A stretch of 64,000 bases of DNA from Paractinoplanes ovalisporus (GTDB lineage Bacteria > Actinomycetota > Actinomycetes > Mycobacteriales > Micromonosporaceae): positions 868,001 through 932,000 of the forward strand of contig NZ_JAENHP010000001.1 of assembly GCF_016834655.1 (NCBI RefSeq), written 5' to 3'. Below, piece by piece: positions 17,663 to 26,068 of this stretch (the stretch's first letter is position 1; each line of letters begins with the position of its first letter). The notes under the pieces are model-generated. The model saw only the letters and a list, made by a program, of their open reading frames with translations, ran no database searches and had not been told where the DNA came from. The position numbers and the translations under genes are program-made.

Positions 17663-17755
17663 GGAACCTCACACTACGGGCAGCGGAAGGACCGATGAGT
17701 TCGGCGGACCCGCCCGGTCTTAGCTCTCGACAACTGACTGACGGAGGAGAGCATC

Positions 17756-18334
17756 ATGACCGCGACCTACACGTTCGACGTCTTCAGCAGCCTCGACGGC
17801 TTCGGCGCCGCCGACGGCGGCGACTGGGGCGGTTACTGGGGCAAGCAGGGTCCCGAACTGCTCGAACACCGCCTCGCGCTCTATGGGCAACCGCAGCGGA
17901 TGGTGTTCGGGGCCAACACCTACCGGGCCTTCGTCGAGCTGCTGACCTCGGGCGTCGAAAAGTCTGTGTTCGACCCCTGGGTCACGAGGATGGTGAACAC
18001 GCCCGCCACGGTGGTGTCGAGCACGCTGGAGAAGTCCCTCGACTGGCCCGACGCGACCGTGGAGAGCGGCGACGCGGTCGAGGTGGTGGCCCGGCTCAAG
18101 GAGGAATCCCCGGTGCCGTTGCGTTCCCACGGCAGCCTGGGGATGAACCGCGCGCTGATGGCGGCCGGCCTGGTCGACTTCCTCCAGGTGACCATCTTTC
18201 CGGTCATCACCGGCCGGACCGGCGACGACCCCATCTTCCGCGGCGCCGCCGACTTCGACCTCGAACTGGTCGGCCACCGTACGCTCGACGGCCACACGCA
18301 GGAGCTCACGTACCGACCCACGTTGCACGGTTAG
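17756..18334 (+). CDS. Dihydrofolate-reductase-fold (RibD C-terminal) reductase
   Basis: A 192-residue cytosolic NAD(P)H reductase of the RibD C-terminal/DHFR-like family. It opens with FDVFSSLDGFGA, then MVFGANTYRAF, and the nucleotide-binding strand reads LRSHGSLGMNRALM, followed by VTIFPVITGRTGDDPIF. Family members are often annotated only as dihydrofolate reductase family protein; most are not true DHFRs. An excellent GGAGGAG site lies 6 nt before the ATG. It is monocistronic, convergent with nothing. Confidence 0.8.
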   Translation: MTATYTFDVFSSLDGFGAADGGDWGGYWGKQGPELLEHRLALYGQPQRMVFGANTYRAFVELLTSGVEKSVFDPWVTRMVNTPATVVSSTLEKSLDWPDATVESGDAVEVVARLKEESPVPLRSHGSLGMNRALMAAGLVDFLQVTIFPVITGRTGDDPIFRGAADFDLELVGHRTLDGHTQELTYRPTLHG

Positions 18335-18394
18335 CCCTCTCCGGGGCCGTCGGCTTCATCAGCAGGACGAGCGGGCCCACGCAAACCGGTCTTC

Positions 18395-18720
18395 CTCTGG
18401 GCGGGACGGGCGATTTCCGCGTACGGGTGTGCCGCCGTCCCGCCGACGACGAGGGTGACATCTGGGCTGTTCGTTTCTGGCCGGCCGAGGTCCGACCGCC
18501 GCTGTGGCTCGCGCGGGACCGCGGCCGATACATGGACGAGTCGTCCGTCGCCGATGACGTCTTCGCGAGCCACCCCACCCGACCTGGGCGCGTCGCCAGC
18601 CTTCCCGAACGACACCCACCACCGCGTTCTCACCCGGCTCAAGCAGGAGGGACGACTGTCGAGGTTGACCCGGCGCCCCGCCAGATCCCAAATCAGCGTC
18701 ACGGTCGTCTGAATGCCACT
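18395..18720 (+). pseudogene. Possible remnant of a small gene in the 18335-18770 gap
   Basis: The 436-bp gap between the reductase and the DUF262 gene holds no intact gene. In the plus frame beginning near 18395 a protein-like stretch is visible (GDFRVRVCRRPADDEGDIWA and then RFWPAEVRPPLWLARDR). It resembles small actinobacterial proteins of the form RVRVxxRxxD...FWP. No start or ribosome site precedes it, and the tail is compositionally random, so it is probably a fragment. It could also be chance coding bias. Confidence 0.3.
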
Positions 18721-18770
18721 CCGCAGATTCTGGCCGTCGGGTCACCTCCTACCCCCCTTTAGGAGACGGG

Positions 18771-20447
18771 TCAGTCCGTAAGCCACGCCTTCTTCAGCAC
18801 GGCGAGAAGCTCGGTCTGGCGGTCCCGCAGAACCTCGGGCGTCCACCGCGGATAGGTGACCACCTGGCTGGTCAGCGCGAACGCCGCGACGCCGTTGCGG
18901 GCGGTGAAGTAGCCGGTCTTCTTCTTGGCGAAGTCGAAGTTGCGGGCCTGGGAATTCTTCGTCCGGTTGAGCAGCACCAGGTTGGCGATGCGGTGGGTCC
19001 AGTACTCACGTTGTTCATCGGTGAAGTTGACCCGCCACAAGGATGCGGGAGCCGGGTTCTGCGGCAGCACATGCTCGACCGTGATCCGCGCGTGCTCGTA
19101 CGTGACACCCGGGGCGCGGGCCAGCAGCTCGTCGAGTCGGAGCAGCACGTAGCGCCGGACTTTCTCCTGCAGGTAGAGGTCAGCGTTCAGCTTCTGCAGC
19201 ACCTCGGCCTTCTCGCCCTCGGACAGGGCCAGCGAAGGGGCGTCGACTCCTCGCCCGTCGGCCAGTTCCCGCAGCACCCCGGCGTACCGCTGCGCACGGG
19301 GAGTCGCGTAGACCCGGCGGATCAGCATGCTCGCGGCGAGCCGTTCGAGGGCCCGGAAGAAGCTGTCCAGCCATTCCGGATCGTCGGCGTGGTGACGCAG
19401 GGCCCACAGCGCCGGCGGCAGCCAGTCGCTGTTGTCGATCTGGGCCAACCGCCGGAACCAGTTGTTGACCCGGTCCGCCCCGGAGGCCGCCGAGTAGCTG
19501 AAGTCGCGGATTTGTCCATAGGCCTCGGCGTACGGCGTGAGCACGTCATCGACAAAATCCGCGCCCTTGCCCGGCAGATAGTCGACCAGGACCTGGTCCG
19601 GAAACTCCTTCAGGAGCTCCTTCTCCGGCCGCTTCATCGCGAAGATCATGCGGATGTGCTGGAAGAGTTCGGCGAACAGGTCGCGGCCGACGCGCTCCTC
19701 GGCGTTCTCCCACTTCTCCGCGTAGAGGTCGGACGAGCCGGCCGGCAGGTCCCCGATGATGCTCGACTTGAAGATGTCGGTCGGTGACAGGTCGAGGCCG
19801 CGGGCGTTCATCACGCTGAAGATGCGATGTGCGCTGGCCAGGTCGGGCGTGCTGACCACCACGAGATACGTATGCAGGCTCAGCATCCGCATGAGGCTCA
19901 TGCGCTGCCGCTCCGGCCACCGGACCAGCCGCTCGTACATCGCGACCGCGTTCTCGCGGACGGTGGCCTGGGCCTCGTTCTTGGCGACGGTGTCCTTCAA
20001 GTCAAGAAGCTTGGTGACACCGTCGGCCTGCTGGATGTGCTCGCCGAAGAAGGCGCGGTCACGCTTGCGCAGGGCGAGCCGCGGCTGCGTCTCCAGGCCG
20101 AGGATCTTGCTGCCGGGCTCGGAGATCAGCTGGCCCAGGCTGGAGCGAATTTCCTCGTCGTCGGCCAGGTCGCGGAGCACGGCCAGCAGAATCGTCAGCG
20201 TCGTGAGCCGCTGCTGGCCGTCGATGACTCCCGCCGATGGGTCCTGCTTGCTCTTCACCAGCACGACGGAGCCCAGGAAGTAGGGCTCCCTCTCGTTGCG
20301 ATCGAGGGCTTCGGAGAGGTCATCGAGCAGCTGCAGAGCCTGTTCCTTGCGCCAAGCGTACGGACGCTGGTACTCCGGGATATGGAAGCTGTAGTCGCTG
20401 CAGAAGACCTTGTGGAGCGGCATTTCGTGCGCCTCGAGTTGTTGCAT
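18771..20447 (-). CDS. DUF262/DUF1524 (GmrSD-type) nuclease-like protein, possible anti-phage restriction
   Basis: A 558-residue protein. The N-terminal DUF262 (ParB/Srx-like) domain has IPEYQRPYAWRKEQALQLLDDL and VIDGQQRLTTLTILLAVL. The C-terminal DUF1524 HNH-type domain has ITVEHVLPQNP and IANLVLLNRTKNSQARNFDFAKKK. The two-domain order is that of GmrS-GmrD fused proteins and relatives such as BrxU and SspE, which use NTP hydrolysis and cut modified phage DNA. Such a role here is inferred. I prefer the ATG at 20447 (MQQLEAHEMPL) over an upstream TTG at 20486, because the family starts there. It stands alone, with no methylase or DNA-modification gene beside it. Confidence 0.83.
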   Translation of the reverse strand: MQQLEAHEMPLHKVFCSDYSFHIPEYQRPYAWRKEQALQLLDDLSEALDRNEREPYFLGSVVLVKSKQDPSAGVIDGQQRLTTLTILLAVLRDLADDEEIRSSLGQLISEPGSKILGLETQPRLALRKRDRAFFGEHIQQADGVTKLLDLKDTVAKNEAQATVRENAVAMYERLVRWPERQRMSLMRMLSLHTYLVVVSTPDLASAHRIFSVMNARGLDLSPTDIFKSSIIGDLPAGSSDLYAEKWENAEERVGRDLFAELFQHIRMIFAMKRPEKELLKEFPDQVLVDYLPGKGADFVDDVLTPYAEAYGQIRDFSYSAASGADRVNNWFRRLAQIDNSDWLPPALWALRHHADDPEWLDSFFRALERLAASMLIRRVYATPRAQRYAGVLRELADGRGVDAPSLALSEGEKAEVLQKLNADLYLQEKVRRYVLLRLDELLARAPGVTYEHARITVEHVLPQNPAPASLWRVNFTDEQREYWTHRIANLVLLNRTKNSQARNFDFAKKKTGYFTARNGVAAFALTSQVVTYPRWTPEVLRDRQTELLAVLKKAWLTD

Positions 20448-20497
20448 CGATGCATTCTGCCCAGCGTTCCAGCCAAGATCACTCAACCGGACGGTCC

Positions 20498-20640
20498 TCA
20501 GTCGCTGGGCGAACCGCTCAATCCGGCCTGGGCACAGGCCTCGTCCACGTCGGAGGTGCCGCCGCTCACGCCGATTACCTCGCCGGCGGCGTTGTGGATC
20601 AGGAGGCCTCCCGCTGCAGGGGCTGACCGAACCGCCGGCG
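20498..20640 (-). pseudogene. C-terminal remnant of an HbpS/GlcG (DUF336)-like gene
   Basis: The minus strand encodes APAAGGLLIHNAAGEVIGVS followed by GGTSDVDEACAQAGL and a stop (TGA at 20498-20500). This is the C-terminal signature of the heme-binding HbpS/GlcG-like family. The family normally has VGAIGVSGG, and here part of it is deleted. No N-terminal portion precedes it: the sequence runs directly into the PPOX gene stop at 20643. Confidence 0.6.
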
Positions 20641-20642
20641 CC

Positions 20643-21053
20643 CTAAGCGGCGAAGCGGTTCACCCGCAGCGGACGCAGGACGATCCGGACCATCCCGCTC
20701 GCCTGCCACGACGCCAGCAGCTGCTGGTGGGCCGGATCGGTCATGTCGTAGTAGCGGTCGGCGAGCCGGGCCGCGAGGTCGGCGCCGTCGTCGTGCAACG
20801 TGACCTCGCCCTCGACGGACACCCAGTGCTCGGGTTCGCCGGCCGGGGCGGCCACGACGACGGAGGCGCGGGGCTCGTCGCGCAGGCGCTGGACCTTGGG
20901 TGCGCCCGGGTCGGAGAACATCTCGATGTCGTTGCCGGCCGAGAGCCCGAACCACACCGGGCGCGGCGCGGGCCAGCGGCCGGCGCCGGGCGCGACGGTC
21001 AGGAAGGCGTAGAGCGGGCGGCTGAGCAGGGCGAGGTCGTCGTCGCTGAGCAT
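20643..21053 (-). CDS. PPOX-class flavin/F420-dependent oxidoreductase
   Basis: A 136-residue split-barrel protein of the pyridoxamine-5-phosphate-oxidase-like superfamily: FLTVAPGAGRWPAPRPVWF, IEMFSDPGAPKVQRLRDEPR, ASVVVAAPAGEPEHWVSVEG. Actinobacterial members bind FMN or F420. The substrate is unknown. I chose the ATG at 21053 rather than the GTG at 21059 because the hexamer TAGTCT (21066-21061) ends 7 nt before it, matching a leaderless start. The promoter is immediately downstream of the terminator of the GH2 gene. Confidence 0.75.
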   Translation of the reverse strand: MLSDDDLALLSRPLYAFLTVAPGAGRWPAPRPVWFGLSAGNDIEMFSDPGAPKVQRLRDEPRASVVVAAPAGEPEHWVSVEGEVTLHDDGADLAARLADRYYDMTDPAHQQLLASWQASGMVRIVLRPLRVNRFAA

Positions 21054-21060
21054 GCCCACA

Positions 21061-21066
21061 AGACTA
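21061..21066 (-). promoter_or_regulatory. -10 TAGTCT of the leaderless PPOX gene
   Basis: Minus-strand TAGTCT, 7 nt before the ATG at 21053. It directly follows the hairpin at 21068-21100. Confidence 0.5.
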
Positions 21067-21067
21067 T

Positions 21068-21100
21068 GGCCCGCCCCCGCAACGTGCGCGGGAGCGGGCC
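21068..21100 (-). terminator. Hairpin terminator after the GH2 gene
   Basis: The stem is GGCCCGC (21068-21074) with GCGGGCC (21094-21100), one mismatch, then CCCGC with GCGGG around a 7-nt loop. It lies 16 bp past the stop of the large glycosidase gene. There is no U-tract, as usual in actinobacteria. Confidence 0.6.
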
Positions 21101-21115
21101 GTCGGCCTCGCCTGG

Positions 21116-24100
21116 TTACTTCTCGGCCGCGTAGAGGGCCGCGACCTCGGCGTCGGTCAGGGATTTGCTGTACGCGTGCACCTGGTCGATCGAGCCCGAC
21201 CAGTAATCGGTGCGGTTGCCCGCGTACTTGGCCCGCCCGATCGCCAGCGGGCCGGTGCTGACCACGTCGGGACCGGCCGGGACGGCGGCCGCCTTCTGGC
21301 CGTCGACGTAGAGCCGGACCTCACCGCTGGCGTGGTCACGCACGCCGACCAGGTGGTACCAGCGGTTCAGCTCGGGCGTGACGACCAGCCGGGCCCGGTT
21401 GCCGCCGGGGGTGCTGAACGCGAACGCGCCCTGCCCGTACTGCAGATAGAACGGGTTCTCGGTGACGCGCCCGTCCTGGCTCACCGCCGAGGCGTAGTTG
21501 CCGGGCAGCTTGTCGAGCGTCACCCACGCCGCGACCGTGTAGTCCTTCGTGGTGTCGAGCACGGGCTTCGCGGTGTCGGCCGAGTCACCGTCACCGTCGA
21601 ACTTCAGACCCTTCCCCCGTACGCCGTCCACCCAGGCCGTGTTTCCCGAGAGCGTGAAGTCGGCGCCGCTTCCGCTGGTGTCGCGCGCGGTCGTGCCACT
21701 GCCCTCGTCCAGGGTCCAGTCGCCCTTGCCCGGATACGAGGCTTCGGTCACCGGATTCGCGCCGGCCTGGATGACCTTGGCGTTGATTTCCCGTACGGGA
21801 CCAGGGTTGACCTTGATCTCCCGGCGGTCATAGGTCCAGAGGCCGTTGAGCTCGGTCTCCAGGTCGGTGATCTGCGTGTACACCGAGCCGGACAGTTCGG
21901 CCGCGGCCGCCTCGAGATAGAACCGCTCGGTGTTGTCGACGTACTTGGCGGTCAGCGCGGCCTTGTCGGCGACCCCGCTGTAGATGACGGCCGGCGGGCC
22001 AGGCCACATGTGCCCCGGCGTGCGCAGCGTGAACCCGCCGTGCTCACCGTCCATCGCGATGCGGGTGGCGTCGGGCCAGGCCGGGTCGTTGTTGACGTAG
22101 TCGTGGTGGTCGATCACGTCACCCTTGCCGCTGTCACCCTTGGAGGCGCAGCAGTTGACGCCGCTGTGCGCGTTGAGGATGCGGGACGGGTCGGCCGCCT
22201 TCATCCGCTCGGCGATACGGCCGGTCTCCTCGCGGTTCCACTCGCCCCAGCCCTCGTTGAACACGATCCAGCCGATGATCGACGGGTAGCTGTGGTGCTG
22301 CTTCATCATCTCCTGGCCCTGGCTCAGGAACGCCTCCTGGCCGGCCGTGCTGTTGATGTCGGAGGAGACGAAGTCCTGCCAGACCAGCAGGCCCAGCTCG
22401 TCGGCGTGCCGGTACCAGCGGGCCGACTCGACCTTGATGTGCTTGCGGACCGCGTTGAAGCCGAGCTTCTTCGTCTCGACCAGGTCGAACTTGAGCGCGG
22501 CGTCGCTGGGCTGGGTGTAGAGGCCGTCCGGCCAGAAGCCCTGGTCCAGCGTGGCCAGGCTGAAGATCGGCTTGCCGTTGAGGACGAGCTTCGGGAAACC
22601 GCCGACCTTCTTCACCTCGACCGTGCGCAGACCGAAGTAACTGCGTACGGAATCGGTGTTGCCCAGCTTGACGTCCAGGTCGTACAGGTACGGGTCGTCC
22701 GGGCTCCACAGGCGCGGGTTGCTGACCTTCAGCGTCAGGTCCGTGTTGGTCGCGCCCTTGACCTCGCCGACCTTCTTGCCCTTCTTGTCCCGCGCGACGA
22801 CGGTGACCGTGGCGGCCGCCTGCGAGCGGATCTGGATCTTGGCCGAGTCGAGCGTCGGCGTGACGACCACCTCGTCGATCGAGGCCGCGGCGACCGGTTC
22901 CATCCACACCGTCTGCCAGATGCCCGACGACGGCTCGTAGACGATGCCCTGCGGGTTGAGCGACTGCTTGCCCTTGGGCTGGTTCGGGCCGGTCACGTCG
23001 GTGACGGCGACGATGATCTCCTGCTGGCCGCTCTTCTTGAGCGCGTCGGTGATGTCGGCCGTGAACGCGTTGTAGCCGCCGGTGTGCTCGGTGACCAGCT
23101 TGCCGTTCACCCAGACCTTGGCCTGGTAGTCGACCGCGCCGAAGTTGAGCTTGACCCGCTTGTTCTTCCAGCCGCCGGGGACGGTGACGAGCTTGCGGTA
23201 GAACATGTGGTCCTCGCGCCGCTCGATGCCGGACAGCTGCGACTCGACCGGGTACGGCACGGTGATCTTCTCGGCCAGCTTCCGGCCGAAGACCGGCTGC
23301 TCCCCCGCCTCGGCGCCGGCGAACTCCCACTGGCCGTTGAGGTTGAGCCAGTCCTTGCGGATCAGCTGCGGGCGCGGGTATTCCGGCAGCGGGTGGTTCT
23401 TGTCCACCTTGTCGCCCCACGGGGTGGTCAGGCGGTGGGTGGAGTTGTTGGTGGCCGAGCGCTGGAATTCGGGGACGGTCTCGCCGCCGACGACCAGGCC
23501 GCCGGTGCCGTCATAGCTGACCCGGACGCGCTGGTTCTTCTGGATCGTGGCGTCGAGCTTGATGACGATCTTCTTGCCGTCCCGCTTCGCCGACTTGATC
23601 GGGAACGGGGTGGTGTCGACCTCGACCTTGGTCTTCTCGGCGAACTGCCCGAGGGTGTCCACGCGCTTGTCGAAGTTGGCGGTCAGCGTCGTGCCGGCCT
23701 TGTCCACGGCGAACGCGACCGGGTAGACCTGGAAGCCGTCCGGCGGGGTGAACGCCGACTCGGGCACGATCTGCTTGGCGATGCCGGCGCCGGCCCAGCG
23801 CAGGAACAGGTTCGCGCCGCCGACGTCCTGGAACATCTCGATGCGTACGGTGTGGGCCTCACCGGCCACGAGGCGTACGGGCGTGCTGTTCTGCTCGACG
23901 TCCCAGTCGCCGACCCAGTGGTCGATCACCGGCTGGTCGTCGAGGTAGAAGCGGAAGCCGTTGTCGCCGATCATCGAGAACGTGTAGTCGCCGGTGGCCG
24001 GGGCGGTGAGCTTGCCCGTCCAGCGCGCGGTCGTGTGCTCGGTGCGGCCGGTCAGCGATTCGAAGGTGCCGGCCAGGCCGGGCAGGTCGATGTTGGGGTC

Positions 24101-24274
24101 GAGCACGGTGCCGCCGAGCTCCGCGAAGTCGCGGGCGCCGGGCGCCGACATCCGGAAGTACTCGCCCTTGAGGCCGTTGACGGTCACGGCGGCCTGGGCG
24201 GAGGCGGGGACCGAGAGGACGGAAGCTATCAGGAGGACGGCGAGAAGGAGTGGTCGCAGGAGCGATCGCGGCAT
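21116..24274 (-). CDS. Secreted glycoside hydrolase family 2 protein with PA14 and LamG domains
   Basis: A 1052-residue exported enzyme. The signal peptide starts MPRSLLRPLLLAVLLIA and ends near SAQAAV. Residues about 28-150 are a PA14 carbohydrate-binding domain (LKGEYFRMS, RWTGKLTAPATGDYTF). Residues about 280-790 are the GH2 module: sugar-binding domain (HMFYRKLVTVPGGWKNKRVK, VNGKLVTEHTGGYNAFTADI), Ig-like domain, and TIM barrel with the acid/base in WIVFNEGWGEW. The nucleophile is probably in QITDLETELNG. Residues about 850-1050 are a LamG/concanavalin lectin domain (FDGDGDSAD, YTVAAWVTL, LYVDGQKAA). The likely role is outside-cell cleavage of beta-linked plant or fungal glycans. The sugar specificity is not assignable. 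Start at 24274 is fixed by the signal peptide. Confidence 0.88.
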   Translation of the reverse strand: MPRSLLRPLLLAVLLIASVLSVPASAQAAVTVNGLKGEYFRMSAPGARDFAELGGTVLDPNIDLPGLAGTFESLTGRTEHTTARWTGKLTAPATGDYTFSMIGDNGFRFYLDDQPVIDHWVGDWDVEQNSTPVRLVAGEAHTVRIEMFQDVGGANLFLRWAGAGIAKQIVPESAFTPPDGFQVYPVAFAVDKAGTTLTANFDKRVDTLGQFAEKTKVEVDTTPFPIKSAKRDGKKIVIKLDATIQKNQRVRVSYDGTGGLVVGGETVPEFQRSATNNSTHRLTTPWGDKVDKNHPLPEYPRPQLIRKDWLNLNGQWEFAGAEAGEQPVFGRKLAEKITVPYPVESQLSGIERREDHMFYRKLVTVPGGWKNKRVKLNFGAVDYQAKVWVNGKLVTEHTGGYNAFTADITDALKKSGQQEIIVAVTDVTGPNQPKGKQSLNPQGIVYEPSSGIWQTVWMEPVAAASIDEVVVTPTLDSAKIQIRSQAAATVTVVARDKKGKKVGEVKGATNTDLTLKVSNPRLWSPDDPYLYDLDVKLGNTDSVRSYFGLRTVEVKKVGGFPKLVLNGKPIFSLATLDQGFWPDGLYTQPSDAALKFDLVETKKLGFNAVRKHIKVESARWYRHADELGLLVWQDFVSSDINSTAGQEAFLSQGQEMMKQHHSYPSIIGWIVFNEGWGEWNREETGRIAERMKAADPSRILNAHSGVNCCASKGDSGKGDVIDHHDYVNNDPAWPDATRIAMDGEHGGFTLRTPGHMWPGPPAVIYSGVADKAALTAKYVDNTERFYLEAAAAELSGSVYTQITDLETELNGLWTYDRREIKVNPGPVREINAKVIQAGANPVTEASYPGKGDWTLDEGSGTTARDTSGSGADFTLSGNTAWVDGVRGKGLKFDGDGDSADTAKPVLDTTKDYTVAAWVTLDKLPGNYASAVSQDGRVTENPFYLQYGQGAFAFSTPGGNRARLVVTPELNRWYHLVGVRDHASGEVRLYVDGQKAAAVPAGPDVVSTGPLAIGRAKYAGNRTDYWSGSIDQVHAYSKSLTDAEVAALYAAEK

Positions 24275-24488
24275 CGAGTGTTTCCTTTCGATCAACGACG
24301 CGTTGCGACCACATTGAGCCATCGAAATATCTCATGTCAACAGAACGGAACAGGTCCGCACAGTTTCGCTAGCGGATGGGCACGGAAAGGCACTCCGTGA
24401 GCGAGAACGGCACCCGCGGCCACTGGGCCGGCCACGACGCACCCGGCATGCTCGGTTCTTCGCGACAATCGTCTGAGAGGACACGTCC

Positions 24489-25076
24489 ATGACCTTCGCC
24501 GTGCTGACCACCGCTCTGGACGCGCTGCGCGACGTCTCCGCGGCCGTCGACGACAGACAGCTCGACGACCCCACGCCGTGTTCCGAGTGGACAGTGGCCC
24601 AGGTGCTGTTCCACGCCGCCGGGGACCAGCGTGCCTGGGCGTCCGTGGTCGGGAAGGCCGAGTTGCCGTCCTACAACCCGTTCGATCCGCCCCTCCGGCT
24701 CGAGGCCGGCGTTCAGAAGACGGTGGCCGAGGCGATCGATGCCGCCGCCGCGGTCTGGGCCGGTGTCGACCCGGAGGTGTCGTCGGTGCCCACCCCGCTT
24801 CCGCCCGTGCCGGAGCTGGCACCCGCGCTCGCTGCAGGCGCCTGCGCGCTCGACGCCGCCGTCCACGCCTGGGACGTCGCGGTGGCGCTCGGCCGGCCGA
24901 CCCCGTTGACCGGCGCGCTGGCCGAGCAATTGCTGGCGGCCGCGCATGCGACGGTCGAGCCGTTGCGCGGCTTCGCCTATGCCCCGGCCCTGCCCGCCGA
25001 GCCCGGCAACGACGCGGCCGCCACCCTGCTGCGCTACCTCGGGCGCGACCCGCGCTGGACGCCGCCGGCACGCTGA
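24489..25076 (+). CDS. TIGR03086-type DinB-like metal-binding protein (mycothiol-dependent enzyme family)
   Basis: A 195-residue DinB/YfiT four-helix protein. The N-terminal metal-ligand region is DDPTPCSEWTVAQVLFHAAGDQRAW (first His), and the second ligand pair is in ACALDAAVHAWDVAVALG (His). Proteins of this group are related to mycothiol-dependent maleylpyruvate isomerase and may act in thiol transfer or detoxification. The ATG has GAGAGGAC upstream. The 24275-24488 spacer holds no other gene. Confidence 0.8.
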   Translation: MTFAVLTTALDALRDVSAAVDDRQLDDPTPCSEWTVAQVLFHAAGDQRAWASVVGKAELPSYNPFDPPLRLEAGVQKTVAEAIDAAAAVWAGVDPEVSSVPTPLPPVPELAPALAAGACALDAAVHAWDVAVALGRPTPLTGALAEQLLAAAHATVEPLRGFAYAPALPAEPGNDAAATLLRYLGRDPRWTPPAR

Positions 25077-25091
25077 TCGCCGGCGGGCGCG

Positions 25092-25967
25092 CTATCCCAG
25101 GTAACGCACCCCGGTCAGCTCCTCGGCGGCCGCCCACAGTCGCCGGCCCACGACCGGGTCGGCGGCCTCGGTGCTCGGACGCACCGGCACGGCCCGGCCG
25201 CGCATCTCGAGGAAACCGGACGGGCCGAAGAACTCGCCGCCGCGCAGACCGGGGGTGGTGGCGGCGTGCAGCTGGGGCTCGGCGCCACGCTCGACCGGCT
25301 GGGTGAACAGCAGACCCGCCCAGGCCACGAAACGTCCGAACAGGCCCAGGTGCTCCCAGGCGCGCGGGGTCAGGTTGGTGCGGGTGATGCCGGGGTGGGC
25401 GAGGACGCTGACGATCGACGAACCGGCGGCCCGCAGGCGACGGTCCAGTTCCAGGCCGAAGACCGTGGTGGCGAGCTTCGAGATGCCGTACGCACGGGAG
25501 GCTCCGTAATTCCGTACGGACATCAGGTCGTCGAAGTCCAGATGCGCGCGCTTGTGGGTGATCGAGCTGAGCGTGACCACACGGGGTGCAGGCGCGGCGC
25601 CGAGGGAGTCGAGCAGCAGGCCGGTGAGCGCGAAATGGCCGAGCATGTTGGTGCCCAGCTGCATCTCGAAGCCGTCTCCGGTGGTGCGGCGCGGGCCGAG
25701 CAGGACGACGCCGGCGTTGTTGACGAGCACGTCGATCTTCGGGTGGTCGGCGGTCAGCTTGGCGGCAAAAGTGCGTACGGAGGTCAGGGAGGCCAGATCC
25801 AGCTCGCGCACCTCCACGTCGCCCGGCATCGTGCGGGCTGCTTCGGCGCCGGCGGTGGTGTTGCGGACGGCTAGGACTACGCGGGCGCCGGAGCGGGCCA
25901 GGTGGGTGGCGGTGACGCGGCCGAGGCCTGAGTTCGCGCCGGTGACGACGGCAATGGTGGAGGTCAT
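25092..25967 (-). CDS. Short-chain dehydrogenase/reductase
   Basis: A 291-residue classical SDR with TGANSGLGRVTA (cofactor), DVEVRELDLASL, LVNNAGVVLLG, TLSSITHK (catalytic Ser) and the YxxxK pair in SRAYGISKLA. The C-terminal extension resembles retinol-dehydrogenase/WW-oxidoreductase-like members. It is divergent from the XRE regulator at 26069 across a 101-bp spacer with an inverted repeat, the common regulator/SDR arrangement in actinobacteria. Confidence 0.86.
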   Translation of the reverse strand: MTSTIAVVTGANSGLGRVTATHLARSGARVVLAVRNTTAGAEAARTMPGDVEVRELDLASLTSVRTFAAKLTADHPKIDVLVNNAGVVLLGPRRTTGDGFEMQLGTNMLGHFALTGLLLDSLGAAPAPRVVTLSSITHKRAHLDFDDLMSVRNYGASRAYGISKLATTVFGLELDRRLRAAGSSIVSVLAHPGITRTNLTPRAWEHLGLFGRFVAWAGLLFTQPVERGAEPQLHAATTPGLRGGEFFGPSGFLEMRGRAVPVRPSTEAADPVVGRRLWAAAEELTGVRYLG

Positions 25968-26016
25968 GAGTCGATGCTGGGGGCGTCGAGGGGCGGCGCC
26001 GTCGCACGCCTTTGCC

Positions 26017-26033
26017 TAGGTCGGGCAGACCTA
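26017..26033. promoter_or_regulatory. Inverted repeat TAGGTC-N5-GACCTA, candidate XRE operator
   Basis: A perfect 6+6 bp inverted repeat with a 5-bp spacer in the SDR/XRE divergent region, 36 bp before the XRE start and 50 bp from the SDR start. Its location over both promoter zones fits autoregulation. Confidence 0.55.
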
Positions 26034-26068
26034 CCTTGCTGGTCCGCGGGCGGGGCACACTTGTCGGC

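Noticed and set aside
21176..24400. 1074-codon plus-strand frame opposite the GH2 gene
   Set aside because: Leu/Val/Arg/Asp-rich shadow; the minus strand encodes a complete exported glycosidase with signal peptide.
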